Made by a program: the position numbers and the translations under genes
In this document: positions 53,117-60,453 of the stretch, piece by piece
How positions within the stretch are numbered: the stretch's first letter is position 1
Layout of the letters: each line of letters starts with the position of its first letter
From: Oceanihabitans sp. IOP_32
Lineage (GTDB): Bacteria > Bacteroidota > Bacteroidia > Flavobacteriales > Flavobacteriaceae
Length of the DNA: 64,000 nt
Direction: 5' to 3'
NCBI RefSeq assembly: GCF_009498295.1
Contig: NZ_CP040813.1
Span: 2,735,001 to 2,799,000, forward strand
The notes under the pieces: model-generated
Databases searched by the model: none
Seen by the model: the letters and a program-made list of their open reading frames with translations, nothing else
What the model was told of the DNA's origin: nothing

Positions 53117-54301
53117 CTAACTAAGCGCTTCTTTAATACGTTTTATCGCTTCTATAATCTGTTCTTGTGAGGCAGCGTAGGAGATGCGAATACAGTCAGG
53201 ATTTCCAAAAGCTTCGCCGGTTACGGTGGCTACAAGGGCTTCTTCTAATAAATATAATGAAAAATCGGTAGCATTCTCTATGGTTTTACCACGTAATGTT
53301 TTTCCGAAGTAATGCGATACATTAGGGAACACATAAAATGCGCCTTCTGGGGTATTGGTTTTAAAGCCTTCAATATCGTTTAATAAATTTAAAATTAAAT
53401 CTCGACGCACTTTAAACTCATCAATCATATATTGCACACGCGATGGCGGTTCGTTTAAAGCTGTAATTACAGCACGTTGCGCAATACAGTTTGTCCCACT
53501 GGTAATTTGGCCTTGCATTTTATTACAAGCACGAGCAATTTTTTCTGGAGCACCGATATAACCAACACGCCAACCCGTCATGGCAAATGCTTTAGACACA
53601 CCATTTACAGTAATGGTACGATGGTACATATCATCAAATTGGGCCATACTGGCATGATCTGCCACATAGTTTATATGCTCGTAAATCTCGTCTGAAACCA
53701 CATAGATATTCGGGTGTTTAATCAGTACATCGGCCAGGGCTCTTAACTCTTCTTTACTGTAAATAGAACCACTTGGGTTACAAGGTGAACTGTACCAAAT
53801 CATTTTAGTTTTTGGTGTAATGGCGGCTTCAAGTTGCTCAGCTGTCATTTTAAAATCGTTCTCGATAGTCGTTTTCACTTCTACTGGAACACCATCATTT
53901 AGCTTTACAATATCAGAATAACTTACCCAGTACGGACAAGGTAAAATAACTTCGTCGCCAGCATTAAGCATCACGGCAGCAACATTGGCTAAACTCTGCT
54001 TGGCACCAGTAGAAACAACTATTTGGGGTAGGGTATAAGTCAAGTTGTTATCACGTTTAAACTTTGTTATAATGGCCTCTTTAAGTTCGACATACCCATC
54101 AACGGGAGAGTACGAGTTGTAATTATCATTAATGGCTTGTATCGCAGCTTCTTTAATAAAATCTGGTGTGTTAAAGTCTGGCTCGCCAAGACTTAAACCA
54201 ATAATATCTTTGCCTTCACCTCTAAGCGTTCTAGCTTTAGCCGCCATGGCTAAAGTAGCAGAAGTAGCCATGTTTAAAATTCTGTCTGATAATAATTGCA
54301 T
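53117..54301 (-). CDS. aspC: Aspartate/aromatic aminotransferase (class I)
   Basis: A 394-residue PLP aminotransferase of the aspartate aminotransferase Ib type. Markers are 'GLSLGEPDFNTPDFI' (about 36), 'VVSTGAKQSLANVAAVML' (about 95), 'IWYSSPCNPSGSIYS' (about 168), 'VSDEIYEHINY' (about 201) and the PLP-lysine block 'VNGVSKAFAMTGWRVGY' (about 231-247). It most likely makes aspartate from oxaloacetate and glutamate, and may use other amino acids. It sits 28 bp after the fatty acid desaturase on the same strand; its 3' flank now carries MITE copy 2. Confidence 0.92.
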   Translation of the reverse strand: MQLLSDRILNMATSATLAMAAKARTLRGEGKDIIGLSLGEPDFNTPDFIKEAAIQAINDNYNSYSPVDGYVELKEAIITKFKRDNNLTYTLPQIVVSTGAKQSLANVAAVMLNAGDEVILPCPYWVSYSDIVKLNDGVPVEVKTTIENDFKMTAEQLEAAITPKTKMIWYSSPCNPSGSIYSKEELRALADVLIKHPNIYVVSDEIYEHINYVADHASMAQFDDMYHRTITVNGVSKAFAMTGWRVGYIGAPEKIARACNKMQGQITSGTNCIAQRAVITALNEPPSRVQYMIDEFKVRRDLILNLLNDIEGFKTNTPEGAFYVFPNVSHYFGKTLRGKTIENATDFSLYLLEEALVATVTGEAFGNPDCIRISYAASQEQIIEAIKRIKEALS

Positions 54302-54329
54302 GTAATCTATTTAAAAGTTGAATAAAAAT

Positions 54330-55421
54330 TTAAGCTAAACTCGGTTTTTGTCCCAGTTCTTTTAACTGGTTGTAGTGTTCTGAAACGGCCTTCCAAAACG
54401 TGTTGTATTCGTTGTAAGGTAAGTTGAATTCCTTAGCAGTTTCTTTAACTATTTTTGCAATGTGTTTGTAATGCACATGGCTAATGTTAGAGTATAAATG
54501 GTGTTCTACCTGTCGGTTTAATCCGCCAGTGTAAAACTCTACAATCCAGCTTTTTGGCGAGAAATTTGAAGTGGTAAATAATTGATGAATAGCCCAAGTG
54601 TTCTTCATGTTACCGTCTTCATCTGGTAAAGGTGTTTCTGTGTTAGGCATGACGTGCGCTAATTGAAAAATAACACTTAAAATAATCCCCGCTGTATAAT
54701 GCATGACTATAAAACCAATTAAAACGTGCCACCATACAAAACCTAAAGATAGCGGTAAAATAATCCACAAGGTATAATACACTATTTTACCAATAATTAG
54801 TTTAGTCCATTGGGTTGCTGGATTTGGGAATTTACCGTAAGCTAATTTTCTTTTTAAATATTTATAAGTTTGAATAAAATCTGTAGTAATTGCCCAATTC
54901 ACAGTAAGTAATCCGTAAAGAAAAAACGCGTAGTATTTTTGATACTTATGGATTTTTAACCATTTGGCATGTTTTGAAAAACGTATAATTTTACCCGCAT
55001 CAATATCTTCGTCATGGCCTTGAATATTCGTGTAGGTATGGTGTAATACATTGTGTTGTACTTTCCAGTTGTAGTCGTTTCCGGCTAAAATATAAATGCT
55101 ACTTCCCATTAATTTATTAACCCATTTTTTACTAGAAAACGAGCCGTGATTCGCATCGTGCATTACATTCATGCCTACACCAGCCATACCTACGCCCACA
55201 ACCATCATTAAAAGAAGTTGAACCCAAGCAGGGAGAGAAACCGTTAGTATAATTACCATTGGCGCTATGAGTAAGAAAAACATAACAAATGCTTTTATAT
55301 AGAGTTCCCAATTTCCGGTGCGTTTTATATTGTTGTCTTTAAAATAACTATTAACACGTTTGTTTAATGTTTTAAAGAAGTTTGCGGGGTCTTTTCTGGA
55401 GAAAGAAATATTTTTTTTCAT
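54330..55421 (-). CDS. Membrane fatty acid / acyl-CoA desaturase
   Basis: A 363-residue integral membrane di-iron desaturase. The three His boxes are 'HDANHG' (about 89), 'HNVLHHTYTN' (about 124-133) and 'RQVEHHLYSNISHVHY' (about 307-322), with four hydrophobic helices around 47-85 and 165-255. This spacing matches front-end or delta-type acyl desaturases related to delta-6/delta-5 enzymes, but there is no cytochrome b5 domain. It should introduce double bonds in membrane fatty acids. aspC follows 28 bp later on the same strand, probably in one transcript. Confidence 0.9.
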   Translation of the reverse strand: MKKNISFSRKDPANFFKTLNKRVNSYFKDNNIKRTGNWELYIKAFVMFFLLIAPMVIILTVSLPAWVQLLLMMVVGVGMAGVGMNVMHDANHGSFSSKKWVNKLMGSSIYILAGNDYNWKVQHNVLHHTYTNIQGHDEDIDAGKIIRFSKHAKWLKIHKYQKYYAFFLYGLLTVNWAITTDFIQTYKYLKRKLAYGKFPNPATQWTKLIIGKIVYYTLWIILPLSLGFVWWHVLIGFIVMHYTAGIILSVIFQLAHVMPNTETPLPDEDGNMKNTWAIHQLFTTSNFSPKSWIVEFYTGGLNRQVEHHLYSNISHVHYKHIAKIVKETAKEFNLPYNEYNTFWKAVSEHYNQLKELGQKPSLA

Positions 55422-55473
55422 GCTATAATTGTTTAATATGATTGATAATCTATAAGATACATCATACTACTTA

Positions 55474-55481
55474 CAAATATA
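55474..55481 (-). promoter_or_regulatory. -7 box for the desaturase gene
   Basis: Minus-strand TATATTTG fits TAnnTTTG, 52 nt before the ATG at 55421. Confidence 0.45.
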
Positions 55482-55538
55482 AGTATAAACCAATGTAATT
55501 AATGCGGAGTTCATGCTAAAATATGTAATGAAATAGTA

Positions 55539-55546
55539 TATTTTTG
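55539..55546 (+). promoter_or_regulatory. -7 box for rsmG
   Basis: TATTTTTG fits TAnnTTTG, 17 nt before the rsmG ATG. Confidence 0.5.
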
Positions 55547-55563
55547 CAAAAAATTAACATTGT

Positions 55564-56193
55564 ATGGAACTCATTTTAAAATACTTTCCAAACCTAAGCG
55601 TAGATCAAATTGAAAAATTCAAAAAATTAGAAACCTTATATAAAGACTGGAATTTAAAAATTAATGTAGTGTCCCGCAAAGATATAGACGAGTTGTATTT
55701 GCGCCATGTTTTGCATGCTTTGGCCATTGCAAAGGTCATAGAATTTAAACCAGGTACTCAGCTTTTAGATGTGGGTACTGGAGGCGGATTTCCAGGCATT
55801 CCACTAGCCATTTTATTTCCAGAGTGTTCTTTTCATTTGGTAGATAGTATTGCTAAAAAGCTAAAAGTAGTGAACGAGGTTGTTGAAGGCTTAGGTTTAA
55901 CCAATGTAAAAACAACACATTCTAGGGTTGAGGAGATTAACGAACAATACGATTTTATTGTAAGCCGTGCTGTTGCAGCGATGCCCACTTTTGTGCATTG
56001 GGTAAAAGGTAAAATTGCTAAAAAACAAAATCACGATTTAAAAAATGGCATATTGTATTTAAAGGGAGGTGATTTAGCCGAAGAACTTAAAGACTACAAA
56101 ACCGCTACCATTTACAATTTGAGTGACTATTATAATGAGCCATTTTTTGAAACTAAAAAACTGGTGCATTTACCTTTAAAGTACAAAGCCTAA
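55564..56193 (+). CDS. rsmG: 16S rRNA (guanine-527 N7) methyltransferase RsmG
   Basis: A 209-residue enzyme that makes m7G527 in 16S rRNA. It shows 'YKDWNLKINVVSRKDIDELY' (about 28-47), the SAM loop 'LLDVGTGGGFPGIPLAI' (about 72-88), 'FHLVDSIAKKLKVV' and 'DFIVSRAVAAM' (about 130), all RsmG hallmarks. Length is normal. Loss of RsmG is known to give low-level streptomycin resistance in other bacteria. Its stop overlaps that of the convergent TPR gene (shared bases 56190-56193). Confidence 0.95.
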   Translation: MELILKYFPNLSVDQIEKFKKLETLYKDWNLKINVVSRKDIDELYLRHVLHALAIAKVIEFKPGTQLLDVGTGGGFPGIPLAILFPECSFHLVDSIAKKLKVVNEVVEGLGLTNVKTTHSRVEEINEQYDFIVSRAVAAMPTFVHWVKGKIAKKQNHDLKNGILYLKGGDLAEELKDYKTATIYNLSDYYNEPFFETKKLVHLPLKYKA

Positions 56194-57152
56194 ATTTTAA
56201 GTATGCGATCAAGATTTTCTTTAAAAAAGTAAAACTGATGTATGTACCAAAACGTGTCTGTAAAAGATTCGACCGTAATTGGTTTTTCTGAGTCAACTGC
56301 TAAAACAGACCTAACCTTCTCTAAGTTTAACTTTGCATTTTTTAAGTCGTTAAGTTTATAATAGGTAAGTGCTAAGCCTAAAAGTGCTTCGTAATCTAAA
56401 GGGTTATTGTTAAGGGTAGTTGTAAAGTCTGAAATAGCCTCTTTATATTTTCCTAAAAGCAAATGCGCTGCGCCTCTATAAAAATGAGCTGAAACGTTAT
56501 TGGTGTCAATAGTTATAGATTTATCAAAGTCATTTTTGGCAGCTTCAAAATAATTTATTTGCAATAAAGCGAGCCCTCGGCTGTAATAGGTGTTTGTATT
56601 TGGGTTTATTAAAATCGCGGTAGTAAAATCGGTCATAGCAAATTCGTATTTTTTTAGTTTTAAATACGCATTCGCACGATGTAAGTACAATTCAGAATGC
56701 TTAGGTGCAACTTTAATTAATGTGTTTATATCTGTTATTGAGCCTTGGTAATCCTCTAAAAAATATTTAGTAAGCGCTAAATTATACAAAGCGTCGTAAA
56801 ACTCGGGATCAAGCTTAAACGCATGCTCATAATCGAGTTTAGCACCTTCGTAATCTTGTAAGCTAAACTTAGAATTACCCCTGTTAAAATAAGAATTGGG
56901 ATCGGGATTAAAAACAATTATCTTCGAGTAATCCATAATGGCTCCAAAATAATCACCTATATCGTTTTTAGCAATACCACGGTGAAAATAAGCGTCGTAG
57001 TGTTTGGGTTCTAAGGCGATAACTTGCGTGAGCAACTCTATTTTCTCTTGAACATTGTCCGTTCTCAACGCCTTTCTGTATATTTTTTTAGCTTGACCAA
57101 AAGTTAAAACAGGCATTAAAACTATCAAACAAAGCAGATAAATTTTTTTCAT
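56190..57152 (-). CDS. Periplasmic tetratricopeptide-repeat protein
   Basis: A 320-residue protein with a signal peptide (about 1-19, ending 'VLTFGQ') and about seven TPR units from residue 45 to 280. Examples are 'HYDAYFHRGIAKNDIGDYFG', 'PNSYFNRGNSKFSLQDYEGA' and 'NVSAHFYRGAAHLLLGKYKE'. The repeats are regular and Tyr/Gly-rich, suggesting a protein-binding solenoid in the periplasm. No partner can be named. It is a single gene convergent with rsmG. Confidence 0.87.
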   Translation of the reverse strand: MKKIYLLCLIVLMPVLTFGQAKKIYRKALRTDNVQEKIELLTQVIALEPKHYDAYFHRGIAKNDIGDYFGAIMDYSKIIVFNPDPNSYFNRGNSKFSLQDYEGAKLDYEHAFKLDPEFYDALYNLALTKYFLEDYQGSITDINTLIKVAPKHSELYLHRANAYLKLKKYEFAMTDFTTAILINPNTNTYYSRGLALLQINYFEAAKNDFDKSITIDTNNVSAHFYRGAAHLLLGKYKEAISDFTTTLNNNPLDYEALLGLALTYYKLNDLKNAKLNLEKVRSVLAVDSEKPITVESFTDTFWYIHQFYFFKENLDRILKI

Positions 57153-57392
57153 TTTGTTTTTCCTCTAAAATTACAAAATTTTAAATAGATTTCTATGTCC
57201 CTTGTAATTCATCTGTTTTTCAAGTGCTTTAGGTTAAATATGCATACAGAATTTAGAAGCTTGAAGTTTTACAATATTAAAACTTGTACGCTGTCTTTTT
57301 CTTGGTTAATTGCCTCGATGATTTTTAATTTGAATGCCTTGTTTTAGTTGAACTCAAAAAAATAATTATATTCGTTTTCAAAAAATGAATTT

Positions 57393-57818
57393 ATGGCCTT
57401 TCTGTTTAAAATTATTGACAAAAAAGATATTGATTTAGTGGTGCCTTTAATCCAAAAGTCGAACGATCATAAAATTCCCGAAGCGGTTTTAAAACAGCGT
57501 TTTGCCGAGATGGTGAATCAGAATTACGAGTGTGCGGGAATTTTTGACGGTGAAACCTTAATTGGTGTCTCAGGATTATGGTTTTGTACCCGGCATTACT
57601 CTGGAAAAAGCGTTGAACCCGATCATGTGTTTATTGAAGAGGACTATCGTGGTAAAGGTTTGGGTAAACAGCTTTTCGAGTGGATTTACAATTATGTCAA
57701 GCTAAAAGGTTGTGAGTCAATTGAGTTAAATACATATGTGAGTAATTACCCCTCTCATAAATTTTATCACAATGAGGGTTTTAAAATTCTAGGCTATCAT
57801 TTTTTTAAAAAGTTGTAG
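57393..57818 (+). CDS. GNAT-family N-acetyltransferase
   Basis: A 141-residue GNAT protein. The acetyl-CoA loop is 'EEDYRGKGLGKQLFEWI' (about 86-102), with the preceding strand 'VEPDHVFIE' and a final 'HKFYHNEGFKILGYHFFKK' (about 123-141), where the conserved Tyr acts as general acid in relatives. The substrate may be an amine, peptide or antibiotic; nothing here decides. Cytoplasmic. The tRNA-Gly gene follows about 50 bp later but has its own promoter. Confidence 0.88.
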   Translation: MAFLFKIIDKKDIDLVVPLIQKSNDHKIPEAVLKQRFAEMVNQNYECAGIFDGETLIGVSGLWFCTRHYSGKSVEPDHVFIEEDYRGKGLGKQLFEWIYNYVKLKGCESIELNTYVSNYPSHKFYHNEGFKILGYHFFKKL

Positions 57819-57825
57819 AAATTGT

Positions 57826-57857
57826 TTGCAATTTATCTTTGAGATTGTATATATTTG
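57826..57857 (+). promoter_or_regulatory. Promoter of tRNA-Gly
   Basis: TTG (57826-57828) and TATATTTG (57850-57857) are 21 nt apart. The -7 box ends 10 nt before the mature tRNA, so the precursor has almost no leader. Confidence 0.6.
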
Positions 57858-57867
57858 CATCGCTAAT

Positions 57868-57940
57868 GCGGGAGTAGCTCAGTTGGTAGAGCGTCAGCCT
57901 TCCAAGCTGAATGTCGCCAGTTCGAACCTGGTCTCCCGCT
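57868..57940 (+). tRNA. tRNA-Gly (anticodon UCC)
   Basis: A complete 73-nt cloverleaf. The acceptor stem GCGGGAG pairs perfectly with CTCCCGC, the D arm is GCTC/GAGC, the anticodon stem TCAGC/GCTGA has loop CTTCCAA (anticodon TCC) and the T arm is GCCAG-TTCGAAC-CTGGT. The 3' end is not followed by encoded CCA. It reads GGA and GGG codons. A terminator follows at once. Confidence 0.97.
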
Positions 57941-57943
57941 CTA

Positions 57944-57974
57944 AAAGGTCTCATTAAACATGAGGCCTTTTTTT
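57944..57974 (+). terminator. Terminator of tRNA-Gly
   Basis: AAAGGTCTCAT (57944-57954) pairs with ATGAGGCCTTT (57960-57970) with one T-G wobble and a 5-nt loop, then a T tract. It starts 4 nt past the tRNA and ends next to the pepE stop, so it may serve both strands. Confidence 0.82.
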
Positions 57975-58680
57975 ATTTCAAATCGCTTAGTTGAGTGCCT
58001 GGATCCACCTCGTACGGTGGCCTATTATACTCGAAAATACGTGCTTTTAATGCGCCTTTTAAAATTATAGAATTATCTTTAACCCGCAGCCAACTTCCTT
58101 CGCGTAAACCAATTACTGGTGATGTGTTGTAATGGTGAAATTCTTTGATTCTAGTTTCTCTAGTTTCGCCCATGTGTTTACTATTTACATCGGGATCTAG
58201 ATAATGAGGATTGATATTAAACGGTACCATTCCAATAGTATTAAAACTTGGTGGATATACAATAGGCATATCATTCGAGGTTTTCATTGTAAGTCCGCAA
58301 ATATTACTACCAGCACTCGTACCCAAATAAGGTGTGCCGCTTAAAAGTTTTTCTTTTAGGGCGGGTATGATATTATGTTTATACAACGCGTTTACCAAAA
58401 CAAATGTATTACCACCACCCGTAAAAATGGCTTCGGCATTATTAATAGCTTGAATAGGGTCTTTAAACGTATGAATGCCAATTACTTTTTTACCTATTTT
58501 TGAAAACGCGACTTGTGTTTTTTTTGTGTAATCGTCATGTGATATACCGCCTGGCCGCGCATACGGAATGAATAAAATATTGCTTACATCCTTATAAAAT
58601 AAGGCCAATTCATCCATAAGATATTCTAAATAATCACTACCATGTAAGGTTGAAGTACTTGCTATTATTAAGTTTTTCAT
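57973..58680 (-). CDS. pepE: Dipeptidase E (peptidase S51)
   Basis: A 235-residue cytoplasmic serine peptidase that cleaves alpha-aspartyl dipeptides. Hallmarks are 'FIPYARPGG' (about 38), 'AIFTGGGNTFVLVNAL' (about 84-99), the nucleophile elbow 'YLGTSAGSNICG' (Ser near 122) and the His of 'FNINPHYLDPD' (about 158). Length and order match the E. coli enzyme. It probably recycles Asp-X dipeptides. It is a single gene convergent with tRNA-Gly. Confidence 0.93.
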   Translation of the reverse strand: MKNLIIASTSTLHGSDYLEYLMDELALFYKDVSNILFIPYARPGGISHDDYTKKTQVAFSKIGKKVIGIHTFKDPIQAINNAEAIFTGGGNTFVLVNALYKHNIIPALKEKLLSGTPYLGTSAGSNICGLTMKTSNDMPIVYPPSFNTIGMVPFNINPHYLDPDVNSKHMGETRETRIKEFHHYNTSPVIGLREGSWLRVKDNSIILKGALKARIFEYNRPPYEVDPGTQLSDLK

Positions 58681-58925
58681 ATTTTTTTTGTAAATTTAGT
58701 ATCAGGTCTTAGTAAAGGGTTCATGTAGTGGTGAATCGAATTATTTTGTTTTATATATAATTTTTAACAGCATTTATGTAAATAAAAAATTAGCCTCGAA
58801 CGCCACTTAAAACGTAAAAACTATTTAGGTAAAAGTAGCCAAAAGATCATTTTAACAAAAGTTTATCACGACATTTCATTTTATTTAAGATTTGAAAAAC
58901 TTTCTTTATAACTAAAACAAACTTA

Positions 58926-59738
58926 GTGAAGCCTTTATTACTTCTTATTATATGCTTTTTTTCTTTTGATTTACTATGGAGTCAGAACAAAGACCGTGTC
59001 GAGATACAAGGCTTTATTTTTGCTGAAGATAACGATGTAGAAAACATTAGCATTTACAATTCCTCTTCTAACAAAGGCACCATTACAGACCAAAACGGCG
59101 AGTTTTCACTTCAAGTTTTGTTAAACGATGTCATTGAAATTTCAGCCTTGCAATTCACCCCTGTTACAGTGACTATTACCGAGGATATTATAGCGTCTAA
59201 ACAAATAAAAGTTTATCTAAGCGAGCATTTTCATGAATTAAAAGCTGTTTTATTATCTAGTGGACTTACAGGAAATTTAATTGCCGATATCCATGATGCT
59301 GAAGCGTTACCCGAGTTAAATTTTGATATGGGGAATTTGGATGCTCTTAATTTTTTTGATGATAATGCTTTTAATAACCAAATTGTAAAACATGAATTAA
59401 ATAAAGTGATGAATAAAGGTGGTCTTTATAATGGTGTAAATTTAGGGGCGGTGTTCGATTTAATATCTAACAATTTATTTAAGTTTAAGAATAAAAACCA
59501 TGATAAAAATAAGCGTGTTAAGCATGAAAAACCTATCGAAATATTAGATGTTTATTCTCATGCAACCCTTAGCGATATCTGTAATATTCCAGTAAGTAAA
59601 GTTGAATTATTTATTGCTTTTATTGAAGCTAAAGGTGTTAAAGACGATTTGTATAAGCCAGAAAACGAGGTGTATTTAATTGATTTTCTGGTAAATCAAA
59701 GTAAAACATTTTTAAAGCTTAATAATATTAAAGATTAA
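58926..59738 (+). CDS. Exported protein with CarboxypepD_reg-like domain
   Basis: A 270-residue protein starting at GTG (58926), which gives a signal peptide ('LLLLIICFFSFDLLWSQ'). Residues about 24-105 form a carboxypeptidase regulatory-like beta-sandwich: 'RVEIQGFIFAEDNDVENISI' and 'GTITDQNGEFSLQVLLND' are the diagnostic lines, as in the N-terminus of many Bacteroidota receptors, but no receptor follows. The C-terminal half is Asn/Lys-rich and unknown, with 'VSKVELFIAFIEAKGVKDDL' near 230. Likely periplasmic. It could act with the DUF6702 and M1 peptidase genes downstream on the same strand. Confidence 0.8.
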   Translation: MKPLLLLIICFFSFDLLWSQNKDRVEIQGFIFAEDNDVENISIYNSSSNKGTITDQNGEFSLQVLLNDVIEISALQFTPVTVTITEDIIASKQIKVYLSEHFHELKAVLLSSGLTGNLIADIHDAEALPELNFDMGNLDALNFFDDNAFNNQIVKHELNKVMNKGGLYNGVNLGAVFDLISNNLFKFKNKNHDKNKRVKHEKPIEILDVYSHATLSDICNIPVSKVELFIAFIEAKGVKDDLYKPENEVYLIDFLVNQSKTFLKLNNIKD

Positions 59739-59870
59739 ATACGGGACCTGTAAATTTTTTTTAGAATGATTGACAAAAAATGACATTTACAATAAAATAA
59801 CTTTAAAACTAAGAGGATTTCTTTATCAAAAAGTATTAAATATTTAATTTAGCAAAAAAAACATAGAAAC

Positions 59871-60374
59871 ATGAAGTATATAAAGATTTTTATATGGTGT
59901 TTAATAGTGCCTCTTTTTGCATTTAGCCCGCCTCATAAATACCACGTGAGTGTTACGCAAATAAATTATGTAAAAGAGGAAGCATCGGTACAAATTATAT
60001 CTCGAATTTTTACAGACGATTTTGAGTATGCGTTGCGAAAACGTTACAACGATAGTATTACACTAGAAGGGAAAAACGAACCAGAAAGTACAGACAGCTT
60101 TGTGGAGCAATATTTAAACGACAAAATTAAAATTGAAATTAACAATAGTCCAGTTAAATTTAATTTTATTGGCAAAGCGTACGATGCCGATATTATGCGT
60201 TGTTATTTAGAAATTGAAAATGTTAAAACACTACATTCTATTAAAATTACGAACCAATTTTTATTTGATGTATTTGAAGAACAACAAAACATTGTAAAAT
60301 TAGACATCAATTCAACTCAAAAAAGTTATTTATTTACGCGCCAGAAAGATTCGGCCGAACTAAATATTAATTAA
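59871..60374 (+). CDS. DUF6702 family exported protein
   Basis: A 167-residue protein with a signal peptide (about 1-20, 'FIWCLIVPLFAFSPPHK'). The mature chain opens with 'HKYHVSVTQINYV' and has 'VQIISRIFTDDFEYALRKRY' (about 41-60), typical of DUF6702, a small family that I recall lying upstream of M1 peptidases in flavobacteria, as here (80-bp gap). Its role is unknown; a periplasmic partner of the peptidase is a plausible but untested guess. Confidence 0.78.
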   Translation: MKYIKIFIWCLIVPLFAFSPPHKYHVSVTQINYVKEEASVQIISRIFTDDFEYALRKRYNDSITLEGKNEPESTDSFVEQYLNDKIKIEINNSPVKFNFIGKAYDADIMRCYLEIENVKTLHSIKITNQFLFDVFEEQQNIVKLDINSTQKSYLFTRQKDSAELNIN

Positions 60375-60453
60375 TTTTGATTAATCGTATTTTAAACAAT
60401 TTAAAATCTAACGATATTACACCATTTAAAATCCAACTATAACCATTACAATC

